Origin: Nageia nagi
Lineage: Eukaryota; Pinophyta
DNA: 64,000 nucleotides
Assembly: GCA_050084985.1 (NCBI GenBank)
Contig: JBITNC010000001.1
Coordinates: 31,682,001 to 31,746,000, forward strand
Direction of reading: 5' to 3'
Shown piece after piece: positions 34,058 through 46,514 of the stretch; position 1 is the stretch's first letter; each line of letters starts with the position of its first letter. The translations under genes were made by a program, and so were the position numbers. The notes below the pieces were generated by a model. That model had not been told where the DNA came from. It saw only the letters and a list, made by a program, of their open reading frames with translations, and searched no databases.

Positions 34058-37052
34058 CAAACTATCTATCCACAATTTACATGTGGATAGAAGACACTTT
34101 AAACATTTACCCTTTTGAAAAATGTGAGGGGGTTCAAGTACAATATTTTGCCTCATAATCATACCTAAAAAAATCATCATAATAACTACTATATAACTTT
34201 AAATGAAACTTCAACTACTTCTACTTTTAAAATTGCATACCATATTGAAATGTGTATTAGTTAAAACTATAACAATAATACAAAGCATTTTATTTTCACA
34301 AACCAACTTGCAAGGTTATAGTGTGAGAAGAAAAAGAAGAAACATAGTTTCTTGTGTGATAGGATTTTAGCAAAGTTTTTACTATTATGTTAATCATGCC
34401 TTAATGAATTATTGCTAGAATAGGATATGATTCCCAACTCATGTTTTTTAGAATAAAAAAGGTATTAAGTAAGTTTCCTAACCATCTCATTTTCCCCTTT
34501 CTTAGTTCTAAAATATCTAGAACATCTAAATTACATAAAATTTATGCCAACCTTGCTTCAAAATTTAAAATTCCTAATCCGTTCTTTATGTATGATATTT
34601 TTATATTTTGTTTTTAGATTTAAAATAAAAAATCTCTATAAATTTTAACACATTTTTTTGTGTGAGAAATATTTTCTTTTAATATTAAATAATGATGATT
34701 GTTAATGTCACAACCCACTTCACCAGAACATATTCTTGATATACTTTTGACTATATATGTTTGATAGATACTCTAGTGTGGATGTGTTTTGTTTGTAATT
34801 TATTGTTAAATAATACTTATATTATTTACCTTGTAATTTTGATTATTGCATAGGTACTATTAATGAATATTGGATATTTTTGTAGGGTACGTGAAGAAGG
34901 GAGTTTCGGTATCAAAGTTGAAAATTTTCTCTTCAAGGAGGTTGAGGTTATTGAAAGTACCATTACTACATGTAATTAGTTGGATCATTGGTAGTACTAT
35001 TGTATAAGAGTATCTCACTTCTTAGCTAAAAGTATAATTCATATTTTTATATTATAATACACCTATAAGGAAAACATATAAAAAAACCAACTTAAAATCT
35101 ATCTATGATATTATTAGATAGAGGTTAAAAACATATTCTAAGGGTTTTGATTAAAAATATCCAAGGGAAAATTTTATCTTTTGGATAGTATCTAACTTAA
35201 TTTGTGGGAGATAAATTTTAGGTTGCAAATCCATAATCGATTACCCTTTATTTTATTTACAAAAATAATCCTATAATATGGAAATAATTTTATTAGTATT
35301 ATTTTTAATAAATTATATTTATTAAAAATAATGAAGAAACATAAACTACATTTTAACCTAGACAACTAAACCTAAGATCTAAACCTATGGCTAACACTTA
35401 AAATCCTAAGTCTAAACCCTAAAAATACATTAGCATACAAATTAAGTGTAGGAGCTTATGTTTTTTAAACCTAATATATTTACCACCACCATAGGAATAC
35501 ATAGGGATTAAGATAAACATTGGATATGATTTAAGTGGAAAATTATTGCTAAGAAATGTTTTGGGTGGTTGGACTTCAGAGAACAAAGGGTTTCTCTGCA
35601 CCTATAAAGCCTCATTGGAAAACTAATGTGTGCATGAGATATCCATCCACTTGGAATTGAAGGAATCTTTATGAAGGGGTATTATAACATGGACTTCAAA
35701 GCATGCATTATTGTTTGTAGAAAAATCAAATGATGATTTATCATGGTATTTTGGGGATTCCTAGGAGAAATTTTAGGGTTTTTGAAGAGTTACTCCACTC
35801 TACATGATGGAACCCTAGTTTCATTACAAATATAAGATTTGAAGCGCCTAATATCATATGAAGGATTTATAAAATATTTTCTTGATGTTAACTACCATGT
35901 TTATCATAAAAAATATGGGTATGCTTGCTTACCCAATAAATTTTTAAAGAGGCCATGATTTATCATGAGAACTTGGTAATTTTTTATTGGCATGATAGAG
36001 GACCTAGGGATTTAAGAGGTTCAAGTGTGTTTTTTAGAAGATAAGTATGATTTAACTTGTATTAAGTTTACTTTTGAGGTTTACTCTTATAAAAAAACTT
36101 ATTTTCTATTAGTACCAACTTGAGGATAGATAATGACGAGATAAGTAAGAGAGAAAGGTTTGAGTTTTACAATTAAGGAATTTGGAGAGAACTTAGAGGT
36201 ATTTTTTGTAAATGAACATAATCTTTCTATAGTCTTTCCTTTTGTCCATGTAATCCTAATTCAAAATTCATTACATTTTCTACTCATTTTTATGAGATGT
36301 TAATATAGCTCTTTGGGTTTTCTTAAACATTAAGGGATTTTAATGTCGAAATTTTTATATGAAATGGATATAATTTATTCTCTATATTTTATTGAAGTAG
36401 TTCTAAATTCCATAAAAACCATAGATGTGTATAATTTGTTTAAAATTTGAATATCTTAGTATAGCAATGAGTTGCATGAATAAACCCTAATTATGTGTAA
36501 TAATTAATAAGGGTTTTTAAAACACTAGATTTTATGATGAAATCACGTAAACCCTTATCTAATAAAAAATTAATCCCAAGGGATTAAAAATGCTTAGCTT
36601 AAGCTTTCTAGTTTCTTAAGCATGGATTTTATGAGAGGAAACTTGTGACCATGGGTTAGATACTTTTATTTCAAAGGGATTAAATGACCCTAGCTTGTTT
36701 TTTCTAAAGTGGATAAATGTGGAGAGGAAACTTGGCACTATGGGTTAAAAAAAAAACTTTTCTATCAGAATAGAAAAATCTTGTTAGTCATACAAAATAC
36801 TTAGAAATAAATATATAAGGTTTGGTGGAAATATAGATTTAAAAACCATTCATAAAGATGTGACTAAAATTAGTAACACTTCATAGAATATTTAGTGTTA
36901 AAATTTTGTATACTTGAACTATGTTACAAATGATAATATAATATTTTGAAATAAAATTGATAGTAGGATATTATGTTTATTTATCATTGTTGTGTAAATT
37001 GAATGATTATGTTTCTATGTGTGAAATGCATTTTTTCCAATCATTTGTAATG
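34058..37052. other. intergenic, nothing recognised
   Basis: AT-rich. A diverged tandem duplication of about 88 bp (gagaggaaacttg...atgggtta at 36633 and 36722) is the only internal pattern. A gypsy-like LTR start word TGTCACAACCC occurs at 34706 without a partner. Confidence 0.4.
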
Positions 37053-37430
37053 TGTTAGCAGGAGAGAATTTCATAATGTAAAATAATAGATTCTAATCAA
37101 TAGTTAGTGACCAAATACTATGTGTTAGCTACTCCACCTATTTTGATCAAAAGGACATGACTCCACAAAACACCAAATGCAGGAATGGATCATAAAAATC
37201 CAAGATTGTTAAATTAACTCAAGAATAATTTACAATATATAGACCACAAAAGTGGTTAACTAACAAACTCCTAAAATGGTGCAACTAAGTGTACACCTCA
37301 TCCTAACTAATTTACCTACCTAAGCACTAAGCTAAAATTTCTCTAGCTAACTTCAAATGACACTTGTCATTGACACATGTCTAATTTCTAAATATTTACA
37401 AATACCATAATAAGATTATGGTTTTTAACA
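37053..37430 (-). repeat. 3' LTR of copia-B
   Basis: On the minus strand it begins TGTTAAAAACC and ends CTAACA, with five-base inverted ends TGTTA/TAACA. The inner boundary is fixed by the polypurine tract. The outer boundary could instead be 37123, where the same terminal word recurs. Confidence 0.65.
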
Positions 37431-37443
37431 TTCCCCCCTTAAT
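37431..37443 (-). other. polypurine tract of copia-B
   Basis: Minus-strand reading taaggggggaa directly precedes the TG of the LTR. Confidence 0.75.
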
Positions 37444-38980
37444 CTAAAGGGGTATTTGTAAGTCCAAGCATTGATCTAAATTTCTTGAACTTTTCTCTTC
37501 CAAGTGCCTTGGTGAAGATGTCTGCGATTTGTTCTTCAGTGGAACAATGTTTCACCCAAATTGTCTTGGCCTCTACATGATGTCGAATCAAATGATACTT
37601 TGTATTGATATGTTTTGTTTGATCATGAAACTTTGGATTTCTTGGCCAATTTGATTGTAGAAGTATTATCGATTAACAATGGAGTTGGAAGCACTTGTTT
37701 CTCCTACAAATCTTCTAGTATTTTCCTGAGCCACACAATTTCTTTTGTTGCTTCTGCTACAGCCACATATTCTACCTCAGTAGTGGAATCTACTGGAATA
37801 GTCTATTTTCATGATCTCCAAGAAATAGCGGTTGATCCAAGACTCATAAGATATCCTAAAGTTGAAACTCCATTTTCCTTATCACCAACAAAGTTTGAAT
37901 CAGAATATCCAACCAGTTTGAAGTCTCTAACCTTGGAATATTTTAGCTCATAATCTTGAGTTCCTTTCAAATATCGAAGAACTCTCTTTGCTGCTAGCCA
38001 ATGACCTTCACAAGGTGTGTGCATAAATTGAGAAAGAATTCCAACCATGAATGAAATATTTGGTCTAGTTGTGGTTAGATAAATGAGACTTCCTATCAAT
38101 TGTCTAAATTTAGTAGCATCCTCAAATTGATTTCCCTCAACTGATTTCAACTTCAAATTTTGTTCCATTGGAGTAGAGAGAGGATTGCAATCTTCCATAC
38201 TAAATTTATTCAGCAATTCTCCAATGTACTTCTTTTGGGAAATAAATATGTAACTTGGTGTTTGATTTACTTCAACACCCAAGTAGTAGTGAAGCAGGCC
38301 CATATCTATCATTTCAAATCCTTTCTTCAATTCCTATTTCACAGATGCTATATATCTCTCATTATTCCTTGTAATCAATAGATCATCTACATACACCACT
38401 AGATATACAATAGTGTTGCCAAATTTCTTAACAAACAAAGTTGCATCACAAGGTTGTAGTGCTTGACTTTTAACTTTAAAAGATATTTAGTAAGCTTTTC
38501 ATACCATGCATGAGGAGCTTGCTTCAATCCATACAATGACTTGATAAGTTTGCATACCTTATGCTCTTGACCTTTAACTACAAATCCCTCAAGCTGTGTC
38601 ATGTAAACATTCTCTTTTAGATCACCATTCAGGAAAGCTATCTTTATGTCCATTTGATGAACCTTCCACTTATGTTGAGCTGCCATTGTTAATAAAGTAT
38701 GAATGGTAGCCCATTTAGCTGTAGGAGCAAAAGTCTCATCATAGTCAATGCCTTCTCTTTGTGCAAAACCTTTTGCAACAAGCCTCGCTTTGTTTTTATC
38801 AAGTGAGCCATCTAATTTATACTTGTTCTTTTAAACCCACTTACATCCAATAGGTCTGATTCCATATTGTGGATCTACCAACTTCCATGTCCCATTCTTG
38901 ATGAGAGCACAATACTCTTTCTTCATAGCTTCTTTCCAAGCATCATGAGAAATAGTTTCTTTAAAAGAAGTTGGTTCAAA
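37444..38980 (-). pseudogene. copia-B reverse transcriptase and RNase H
   Basis: RT copies the element RNA and RNase H removes the template. RT entry is SHDAWKEAMKKEYCALIKNG (near 38945), followed by KLVDPQYGIRPIGCKWV. Then come WKVHQMDIKIAFLNGDLKEN (38665) and LIKSLYGLKQAPHAWYEKL. A frameshift lies near 38450. The catalytic box YVDD is intact near 38390. The open stretch 38330-37809 includes GLLHYYLGVEVNQ, IFISQKKYIGELLNKF and RNase H with KLVGYSDSNFVGD. Beyond 37809 the RNase H end continues with stops (STTEVEYVAVAEATKEIVWL). Residues needed for RT chemistry look intact, but the frame is broken. Confidence 0.88.
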
Positions 38981-39059
38981 ATTAGCAGAACAATTCAATT
39001 CCATATCAAAAGAATATTCATCACCTAAAACTAAATCTTCTACTGCTCCACTTTCTTAT

Positions 39060-40480
39060 CTTGTCTGGTAGGAACTTCAAGTTCTTGTCTTTCCAATTTC
39101 ATCATGATGAACACTTTCAAGTGTTTTCTGGGCCCATATTGGAATTCTCTGAGATGATTCTGGTTGATCACTGAGCTGAGATGGAGCTTCACTTCCATCA
39201 AGACTTAATCAACCAATTCCTTGAATTACTTCATCTAACTGATGCTTAGATACTGGCACTGATGAACTAGAAGAACTTAGTAGAGGAGGTACTCTTGGTG
39301 CTTGTTCTTCATGAACAAATGGTAAAAATTCCAAATTTGGATCCAATATAGGAATTCCCCCCTCAAGATTTGGAATTTCATAATCTTTTTCAAAATAATG
39401 CTTTCCATGGGTAAACTTATCAAGATGATCAATCTACCGCTCAACAGTATTGTCACTTTTGGAAAATTCAAGAAAGATAACATCTCTTGCAAAGAGAAAC
39501 TTCTTGTTTACCTCATCATAAAGCTTGTATCCCTTGGTAGTGTCTGAATAGCCCAAGAAAATACACTTTTGACTCCTAGCTTCAAGCTTGCTATGTTGTT
39601 CCTTAGGTATGAGCACATAATAGGTGGAACCAAAGATCCTGAGATGACGTACAAAAGGAATACGACCAAACCACATTTCAAATGGAGTCTTATCTTTGAG
39701 AGCATGAGAAGGAGATATGTTTCTCAAATAAATAGCACATTGAACTGCATCACCCCAAAACATAATTTTGACATTCTTGAAAAATATCATTGCACGGGCC
39801 ATGTTCAATAGAGTTCTATTCAATCTTTCAGCAACCCCATTTTGTTGTGGGTTATAGGGAATAATAGTCTAATGTTTAATCCCATGTTGGTGTAAGTAAG
39901 ATTTGAAGTCATTTGAAGTATATTTCCCCCCATTATCTGAATGAAGGATACCTATATGAGTATGAGCTTCATTTTCAATACTTACATGAAAGTCTTTGAA
40001 TTTGGAAAAAGCTTCAGACTTATGTTTTAAGAAATAAACCCAAGACATCCTAGAATAATCATCAATGAATGTCATAATATATCTATTACTAGCTGTAGAA
40101 GGTATAGAAAATGGACCACACAAATCGGAATGAACTAGTTCAAGTTTTCTAATGGCTCTCCATTAGGAATTTATAAACAGTTGCTTGTGGTGCTTTCCTA
40201 GGATACAAGCTTCACAAGGGGCAATGTTCCTAGGTATTGTAGGCAAACCACTAAAACCTCATTTCTTTAAAAGACATAGGTCATCAAAATTAAGGTGCCC
40301 AAATCTAGCATGCCACAAAAGACTTGAGGGAAGTGTACCTTTTTCTTGATGTGTAAGGAATACAAATTCCTTCGATCGAACAAAAGCACTAGAGAGTTTC
40401 AATAGCTTTCCATCTTCCAAACCAAGCATCACAACTTTGTTGTCAAGAGATTGTTGTATTTCCACCTTGCCATCGAACAT
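39060..40480 (-). pseudogene. copia-B integrase
   Basis: Integrase inserts the cDNA into the host genome. The pre-integrase part gives LLWHARFGHLNFDDLCLLKK near 40330, followed by the zinc-binding CEACILGKHHK. The core has all three acidic residues: LVHSDLCGPF (stretch 40123-39869), HSDNGGKYTSNDF, and PQQNGVAERLNRTLLNMARA (39823 onward). The C-terminal part includes KCIFLGYSDTTKGYKLYDE and FARDVIFLE. Single stops separate the segments, but the reading frame is kept. Ser-rich linker sequence (LLSSSSSSVPV) follows towards RT. Confidence 0.88.
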
Positions 40481-40495
40481 ATGGATGGTATGTCC

Positions 40496-40800
40496 TTATT
40501 GTTGAAAAAGAATAAGGCAAAACAAATTTCTCCTCAATTCTAGAAGATAAAGTACATTTTGAAGCACAAAATCTAGAAATCTTGGTAGTTTAAGCCTGAT
40601 TGAGCCAATTCTAGATGGCTTAAGTTTTGATCGATCTGCAAAGTAGACTGCACCATTAATATCTTCATTCAATTCTTCAAAGAAATCCCTCCTGAAATTC
40701 ATATGACATGTTGCTCTTGTATCAAGCAACCATGCATCTTCCCATGATGCATATGAAGTATTCATTAGGTCACTAAGACCAATGTTACATTTAACTGTAA
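40496..40800 (-). pseudogene. copia-B protease
   Basis: The aspartic protease signature reads WLLDTRATCHMNFRRDFFEE. The family norm is Asp-Ser-Gly-Ala; here it is Asp-Thr-Arg-Ala, so the catalytic loop glycine is lost. A TAG near 40828 separates it from gag in the same frame. Confidence 0.8.
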
Positions 40801-40828
40801 CAAAATGAGTGGATGCAGAGTTCTTACT

Positions 40829-41662
40829 CTAATCACCTTGTTGCTCTTTCTTTTCAACAATTTTCTCCCATGGAATGCGACATGTAGTAGCTTCATGGCC
40901 TTTTCTATTGCATTGAGTGCAATATAAATTTGACTTCTCCCTTTTATCTCCATGACCTCCTTGATTTCTACCTCCTCTACCTCTAAAATTTTTTTGACCA
41001 CGACCTCTATTGCTACTATCTGCATAAGAAGCATCATTCTTCTCTGACTGAGCATTGTAAACAATATCTAAAGCATCATTGGTCTTCTTTCCAAAAGCTT
41101 TTTCATGCTTTGCAATCTTTTCTGATAAAGTTTTAAAGGTGAGGGTGGCTAATTGTCCACTCGCTTGAAGTGATTCAAGATAAGTTGAGTATGTGGGATA
41201 GAGAGCTTTGATCAAGGCTGCAAGAGAAATATCAATTTCAACACCTGTAGCCTCGATATCATACATTATTGCACTAATTTCTAAAATAAGTGCTATGGGA
41301 TCATTATTCTGCAACTACAAATTGAAGAGCTTTAACTGAAGTTGGATGAGTTCCAATGCTAAATGAGAGTCATACAACTCTTTTAACTTTTCTAGTGCAC
41401 TCCAAGCATCATCAATTGAATTGATATGTCGATTAACTTCTTTAGATATAGAAGCAGCTATTAGAGCATACACTTTGCAATTCTTCATGTTCCAAACCAT
41501 GAGCTCTTTGTCATTAGTTGGTTTGATGGGTTTGGTTTTTCCATCGCATATACCTTCCCAAAAATCATTGAAGATGAGCGTATATTTTATCTTCCTATAC
41601 CATTCTGACCAATTGTTTTGACTAGTCAAAACAACCCCAATAATGCTTACTAAGGAATGCAT
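40829..41662 (-). pseudogene. copia-B gag with intact zinc knuckle
   Basis: It starts MHSLVSIIGVVLTSQNNWSE at 41662. A UBN2-type Gag core follows (WYRKIKYTLIFNDFWEGICD, SIDDAWSALEKLKELYDS). The next segment, 41314-40829, includes TFKTLSEKIAKHEKAFGKK, an RGRGQKNFRGRGGRNQGG basic region, and CTQCNRKGHEATTC, a perfect CX2CX4HX4C knuckle. One TAG at 41312-41314 divides an otherwise continuous frame of about 278 codons. Confidence 0.88.
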
Positions 41663-41781
41663 TTTGTAAGATGAAAAGTTGCAAAGTCACAAAAGAAGTA
41701 TATAATTTACTATATTTGAAATATAAACAATCTTTGCTCAAACAAGGCAAAATAGAGCAAGATGATGTCAAATATAGAAAT

Positions 41782-42006
41782 TTACAAGTCTAAATTGATC
41801 CACATGCGATCGATGCATTCACGAATATGTTGCTCAACAACCATTGGTGGATGGATATAATCAGGATCAAAGTTATCTCTCTCTCTTTCTTCAACTGGTG
41901 TAGCTGAAGATATCCAGAATCCTGAATCTAACTTGGAGGCTAGAATATTGAGATTAAAACTTTGATCAACTGGTGCAACTGCTGGAGTATTAAGGATAGA
42001 GAGCAT
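41782..42006 (-). CDS. hypothetical 74-aa ORF upstream of copia-B gag
   Basis: I do not recognise this protein. It starts MLSILNTPAVAPVDQSFNLN and ends HIRECIDRMWINLDL. The middle is acidic with ERERDNFDPDYIHPP. Its composition is more protein-like than the AT-driven frames nearby, and it lies 120 bp upstream of gag on the same strand. It could be part of a copia-B leader, a captured host fragment or chance. No signal peptide or membrane segment is visible. Confidence 0.25.
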   Translation of the reverse strand: MLSILNTPAVAPVDQSFNLNILASKLDSGFWISSATPVEERERDNFDPDYIHPPMVVEQHIRECIDRMWINLDL

Positions 42007-43989
42007 GAGGATTCAATGGTTGAGTAGAATGTAAAGTAATAGTTACAAGTGGGTAACTTTTCTTCCTTCATGAAAATCACTAAAAGAGTGCTTCTTGAGG
42101 GAATTGAAAAAGTTTTGGAAGTGGATTACTTGATAGACAAGATATAGTAAAGTAAAGTTAATCACTTTGGTTCATGGAGATAAAATCTATGAGATCTTTT
42201 TCTATGAATTTTTGAATGTATTTCTGAAATGGATAATCAAATGAAAATATTTTCAAACACACATTCTTATTCTATGAATCAAATGGGATAAAGAGAATTT
42301 GCTACAACTAGAACAATCAACATAGTCTTAGACTCAAAAAAGTTGATGAGTGGGTATATAATACCTTAGGCATGTATACCACCAAATTTGTACTTCAAAA
42401 CTAGGTTTCATGAGAAGAAGGAAGAGAAAAATATTTAGGATTCTTAGGAAAATATTTTTAGAAAACCTTACACAAATCTATAAATGATATCTAATTGAGC
42501 AAGGGGCTACCCTGAACACTCTCTCCTATTTGTAAGGGGAAGGTACTCGAGGGGATAGGGGGAAAATATGGCAAGAATAAGAATTAATTAAATTAATATA
42601 GGGTAAGGAAAGGGTACAAGGGGAAAAAGATGTGATGATTGGAAAGGGGAACTTATAAAAAAAAGGATAGGATCAAGAAATAAGTGATGAAATTCAAGAA
42701 GAGAAAAGTATACAAAGATGAAGAAATAAGAGGTAGCAAGTTCAAATGCAAGTTCAACTGTACTACTAAACTTTTATGACAACACATTACAAGATCAACA
42801 ATAGAGGGATAGAGAAAAGAGGAGATTACAAATGGAGATAGATATGAATAGGAAATAAAGTTCACTATTAGGACTAGATTTGGAAGATGACATAGCAAAT
42901 GTTCAAGAATTGGTAGATGATTGCATGGAAAGTGGATGATATATCAAGAAAGGAAAAATTGAAGATAGGATTAATCCTAAATCGATGAAAAATAAGAACA
43001 CCATTGAGGAGATACTAATTTATGAACTATGACCATCAACAACACTAGTGAACACTTAAGGAGATAGGACTATAGAAGGAATCATAGTAGTAAAGAAACA
43101 TACAAAGGAGTATGAGGATACCTATTTTGTACCATTTGTAATCTTAGTTGAAACTTCAAAAGGAGAACTCCTCTCAAATCTATTCGATAGTATATTAGAT
43201 AATATCATTCAACCTTTCATCAACTAATCAAAGGAGATCACTGATAGAGATACTGAGAACATAGTAACCATAGCTAGGATAGAAGAACCCATATTAACTA
43301 ATTCTAGACCTCAAGCAATTGATATCATTGAACCTATACCTAAACACCATGAATACCAAATAAAGGAAACCCTATTTTAGCTAATTAATGCTTCCTATTG
43401 ATGAATTAGGAGAGTAATAGGGGCTATAATCATTGATTTTTTCTTATGCATCTCACCACACAATATTAATGAATACCAAAAGAGGATGGATAAGAGTTAG
43501 AACATCTAGTCTTACATAGCTTGATAATAGAAAAAGTAATAGAAACCCTTGAATAGCCAACAAATGTAGTAACCCCTAAAAATACAAAAAGAGATATAAT
43601 ACCCTTTTCCCACAAAATAAATAATAATATGACCTTTACCAATTCCCCCATAATTTCTCCCTACTCCTCATTCTACTAGATGACCTTGAAGTTTTAAGAA
43701 GTTTTACCGCTCTCTTTAAGTGACCCTAAACTCAAGGATAGTCCTCGAATCCAATATAGAAGAAGTGGTAGAACCTACATTTAAGAATATCTTTGAGGTT
43801 ATAAGTGAGAATTATTTTGATATACAATTAAAAATGGACCAACTTAGAACTTCCAACCAACATCATTAGAAGACAATACCGAACCCTTGACCTAATAGAT
43901 AGTGACAACATAACCCCTTACCCTAGCAACAATAACACCAACAATAATAAATGATCACTTCTACCAAAATATATATCTTTCAAAAAGAT
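42007..43989. other. unassigned, purine-rich on the plus strand
   Basis: From about 42540 to 43000 the plus strand is strongly biased to A and G (for example gggtaaggaaagggtacaag). No coding motif is recognised. The later part, from 43000, may be the decayed 5' end of the gypsy element that follows. Confidence 0.35.
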
Positions 43990-44620
43990 AACCATAATAC
44001 AAAGGAGCATTTATTTATAGTAGAAAATGATTAGAAAAGGTGATGTGTTATAGATGAGGGTACATTTGCTATCGAGTTTACAACTACACTACATGATGAA
44101 GTACTAAAATGGTATATGAAATTTATAGATCTTCCCCAAGGATGAACAAAGAAAATATGGAATGAGATTAAAATAACTTTTGAAGTTGAATATCATTTTA
44201 TAGAATTTGGACTAAAAAGCATAAGTAAAATGTGTGAAATGATCATGGAACCTAGGGAAATGGTACATGAGTATGATAAAAGGTTTAAGCAACTCAAAGG
44301 GTACTTCAAGAATAAATGATAGAGAAACAAAAAATCAAATGGTTCATTTTTAGATTATAACCAAAATTCAAGAGATCAATGAAAATATATACCCAACATA
44401 TATTGGAGCTTTACAAGTGGCAATCAAGATTGAATCTCAACCTTGATGAATAAACACTATTAATGATGGCTTATCAAATCAACCAATGAAATTAATGAAA
44501 TAAATCGGTAAGCTATCAGTGCAAGGGGAATATACCATACATCCATAGCATAGAGAAATTTGGTGCCAACTTTGTACCAAAGAAGGACATCTACCCAACA
44601 AGTGCCCAACACTTCAAAAA
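43990..44620 (+). pseudogene. gypsy-B gag relic with intact zinc knuckle
   Basis: The core reads FAIEFTTTLHDEVLKWYMKF (near 44070), then a WNEIKITFEVEYHF segment and EPREMVHEYDKRFKQLKG, the layout of the retrotransposon Gag domain. About 300 bp later, WCQLCTKEGHLPNKCP gives an intact CX2CX4HX4C knuckle at 44564-44605, despite stops elsewhere. Confidence 0.75.
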
Positions 44621-45529
44621 TCTAATCAAGAATATTACCAATCCTATCAGATATTAGGAATTCATAATACCAAATATTTCCCAATGATCAGTGTTTGAAA
44701 CTATGGTATAGATAGACAAACAAGTTATTGAACCTATAGATCCTAGAACCATTAGACTCACCAATGTCAAGGTAAGGATTTCTTAGATGAAATTGAAAAA
44801 TATTTACATATGAATCCATGAGCATTAACAACATAATAATATCAAGAGTCAAAATTCTAGGCTATCAAAAAAATACAGACACCATTCATTAATGAGTCAA
44901 AAGTTACATATATTCTCATTATTGCCTTTTCCCAACAATAAAAACCATGAGAATAATACAATACACCTAACAACCATCATGATAACTAAGGAGGCAAACA
45001 TAGGAGAGAGAGAACAAATACTAAGGATACCATGGTGGTAGAGGGAGCCATCGACCCTAATGTTTTAACTATGGCAATATTTCCCATCTATAATATTACT
45101 ATCCATATATTTAGGCATTTTTGAGGTGCCAATTTTTCCAAATGATGAACAACCATAGTTTCATACAATTCCCTAGATTATTAGAATACATGTAGGCTAT
45201 AATGTCAAAACTTGATAAGAATAACAATTTGAATGTGAAAGTTTCCCAATGGGTACCATTTGCTGCTAATTCTAGAGCTTCTCTAGCTAAAACAAACTCT
45301 CTAGATAACCTAATACACTCAACTTCAATCTTAAGAGAATAAACCACTTGAGATATACCATCTATATGTATAACAACTTGGTTAGGAGAAAATAAAATAG
45401 GTTTCATTGAACTAGTAGTACAACAAATTATACTAGAACCAAAATATTCAAATCTAGAACAACATCATGATATTATTCAAACAACCCAAAAAATCATTTA
45501 GATATTACAAAAGAAAGGTTATCAAGTAA
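44621..45529 (+). pseudogene. gypsy-B gag-protease spacer relic
   Basis: Degenerate plus-strand frames end with LEQHHDIIQTTQKII and LQKKGYQVI just before the inserted DNA element. The reading seems to resume after it with LQHLTEEENTLLKRFYEFIK, which supports continuity across the insertion. Confidence 0.4.
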
Positions 45530-46514
45530 TTGGGTAAGTGCAAGAAGATGAGTCCCACGTTTGGCCAAAAAGTGGGTGTTTTCCTTGATTTTTAGGTTTT
45601 CTTATAATTGGTCTCAAAATTTGAAGTAGTTAGAGTTCGATTCTTGAAAAAGGTCACTTCAGTAAGAATTTAGTTCTTGAAGTATAGTTTTAAAATATAT
45701 ATTTTATTCTAATACCTAAATGATATAAATTAATATTTAGTAGGCATGTTTAAAAGCCATTGCTTAAAAAATACAATTTTAGGACCATACCCCCATTGTG
45801 TCCAACAAGCATAATTAGACTTAAATTAAAATATAATTTAAAATCCTTATAGAAAAAGATACATATGACACTAACTATCATGGAGGATATCTTTAGTAAT
45901 TTTTTCATGAATATTTTACTTTTTATTAATTTTGTATTGATCGTGATTACCATTTCGAAAATTGCTCATGTCTGGCAAGCATAATTTGACCTAAACTTAT
46001 CTATTTTAAATTTTTTTTTATCTTATGAATAATTGTATGAAGATTGTGCACATATATTATTTTTTACACAATTCCAAAAAATAAAAAGTTATTAAACAAA
46101 TACAAAACCCACTATTTTAAAAATACAATTTTAGGACTATACCCATCATGTCCATCAAGTATAATTGGACCAAAATTAAAATATGTTTTTTTTTTAAATC
46201 CTTTTGGTTAAAGATACCTAAAATGCTAAATATTATGGAGGATAATTGTTTATATTTTTTCATGAATATTTTATTTTTTATTAGCCATGATTATCATTTC
46301 AAAAAATGCTCATGTTCGATAAGCATAATTTGAATAAAACTTATAATTTTTAATTTATTTTTTATTTAACTTTTGAATAATTGTATGTAGATTGTGCATA
46401 TATATTTTTTTCATAATTCCAAAAAAAAATTAAAAGTTATTAAACAAATACAAAAACCTTAGTAGTTCATAAGACTTCCTCCAAAGTGGGACTCATTTTC
46501 TTACACTTACCTAA
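45530..46514. mobile_element. terminal-inverted-repeat DNA element (MITE-like), about 980 bp
   Basis: About 30-bp terminal inverted repeats read GGTAAGTG(c/t)AAGAA(g/a)ATG and then AGTCCCAC at 45533-45558, and inverted at 46486-46511. No transposase motif lies inside. The interior is dominated by a 352-bp direct duplication. A target-site duplication is not clear, so the superfamily cannot be named; the ends are not CACTA. It inserted into the gypsy-B gag-pol region. Confidence 0.8.
45766..46469 (+). repeat. 352-bp tandem duplication inside the TIR element
   Basis: Unit 1 starts aaaatacaattttaggac at 45768 and unit 2 at 46120. Both continue through catcaagtataattgga-like, tatggaggata, tttttcatgaatatttta and aagttattaaacaaatacaaaa in the same order. 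Divergence is moderate. Confidence 0.88.

Larger units (their letters stand above)
37053..41662 (-). mobile_element. Ty1/copia retrotransposon, nearly full polyprotein (copia-B)
   Basis: On the minus strand one long polyprotein frame runs gag, protease, integrase, RT, RNase H, followed by a polypurine tract and a 378-bp 3' LTR. Only scattered stops (mostly TAG, one TGA) and about one frameshift, inside RT, break it, so it is clearly better preserved than the other pol relics here. A matching 5' LTR or PBS was not found within about 800 bp upstream of gag; it is deleted or diverged beyond reading. Confidence 0.9.

Noticed and set aside
34706-34960. Gypsy LTR start (TGTCACAACCC) with a PBS-like tcggtatcaaag at about 34907
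   Set aside because: No second LTR, gag or pol was found nearby; too little to call.
35413-35423. Interstitial telomere repeat (taaaccctaaa)
   Set aside because: Only about one and a half units are present; no array.
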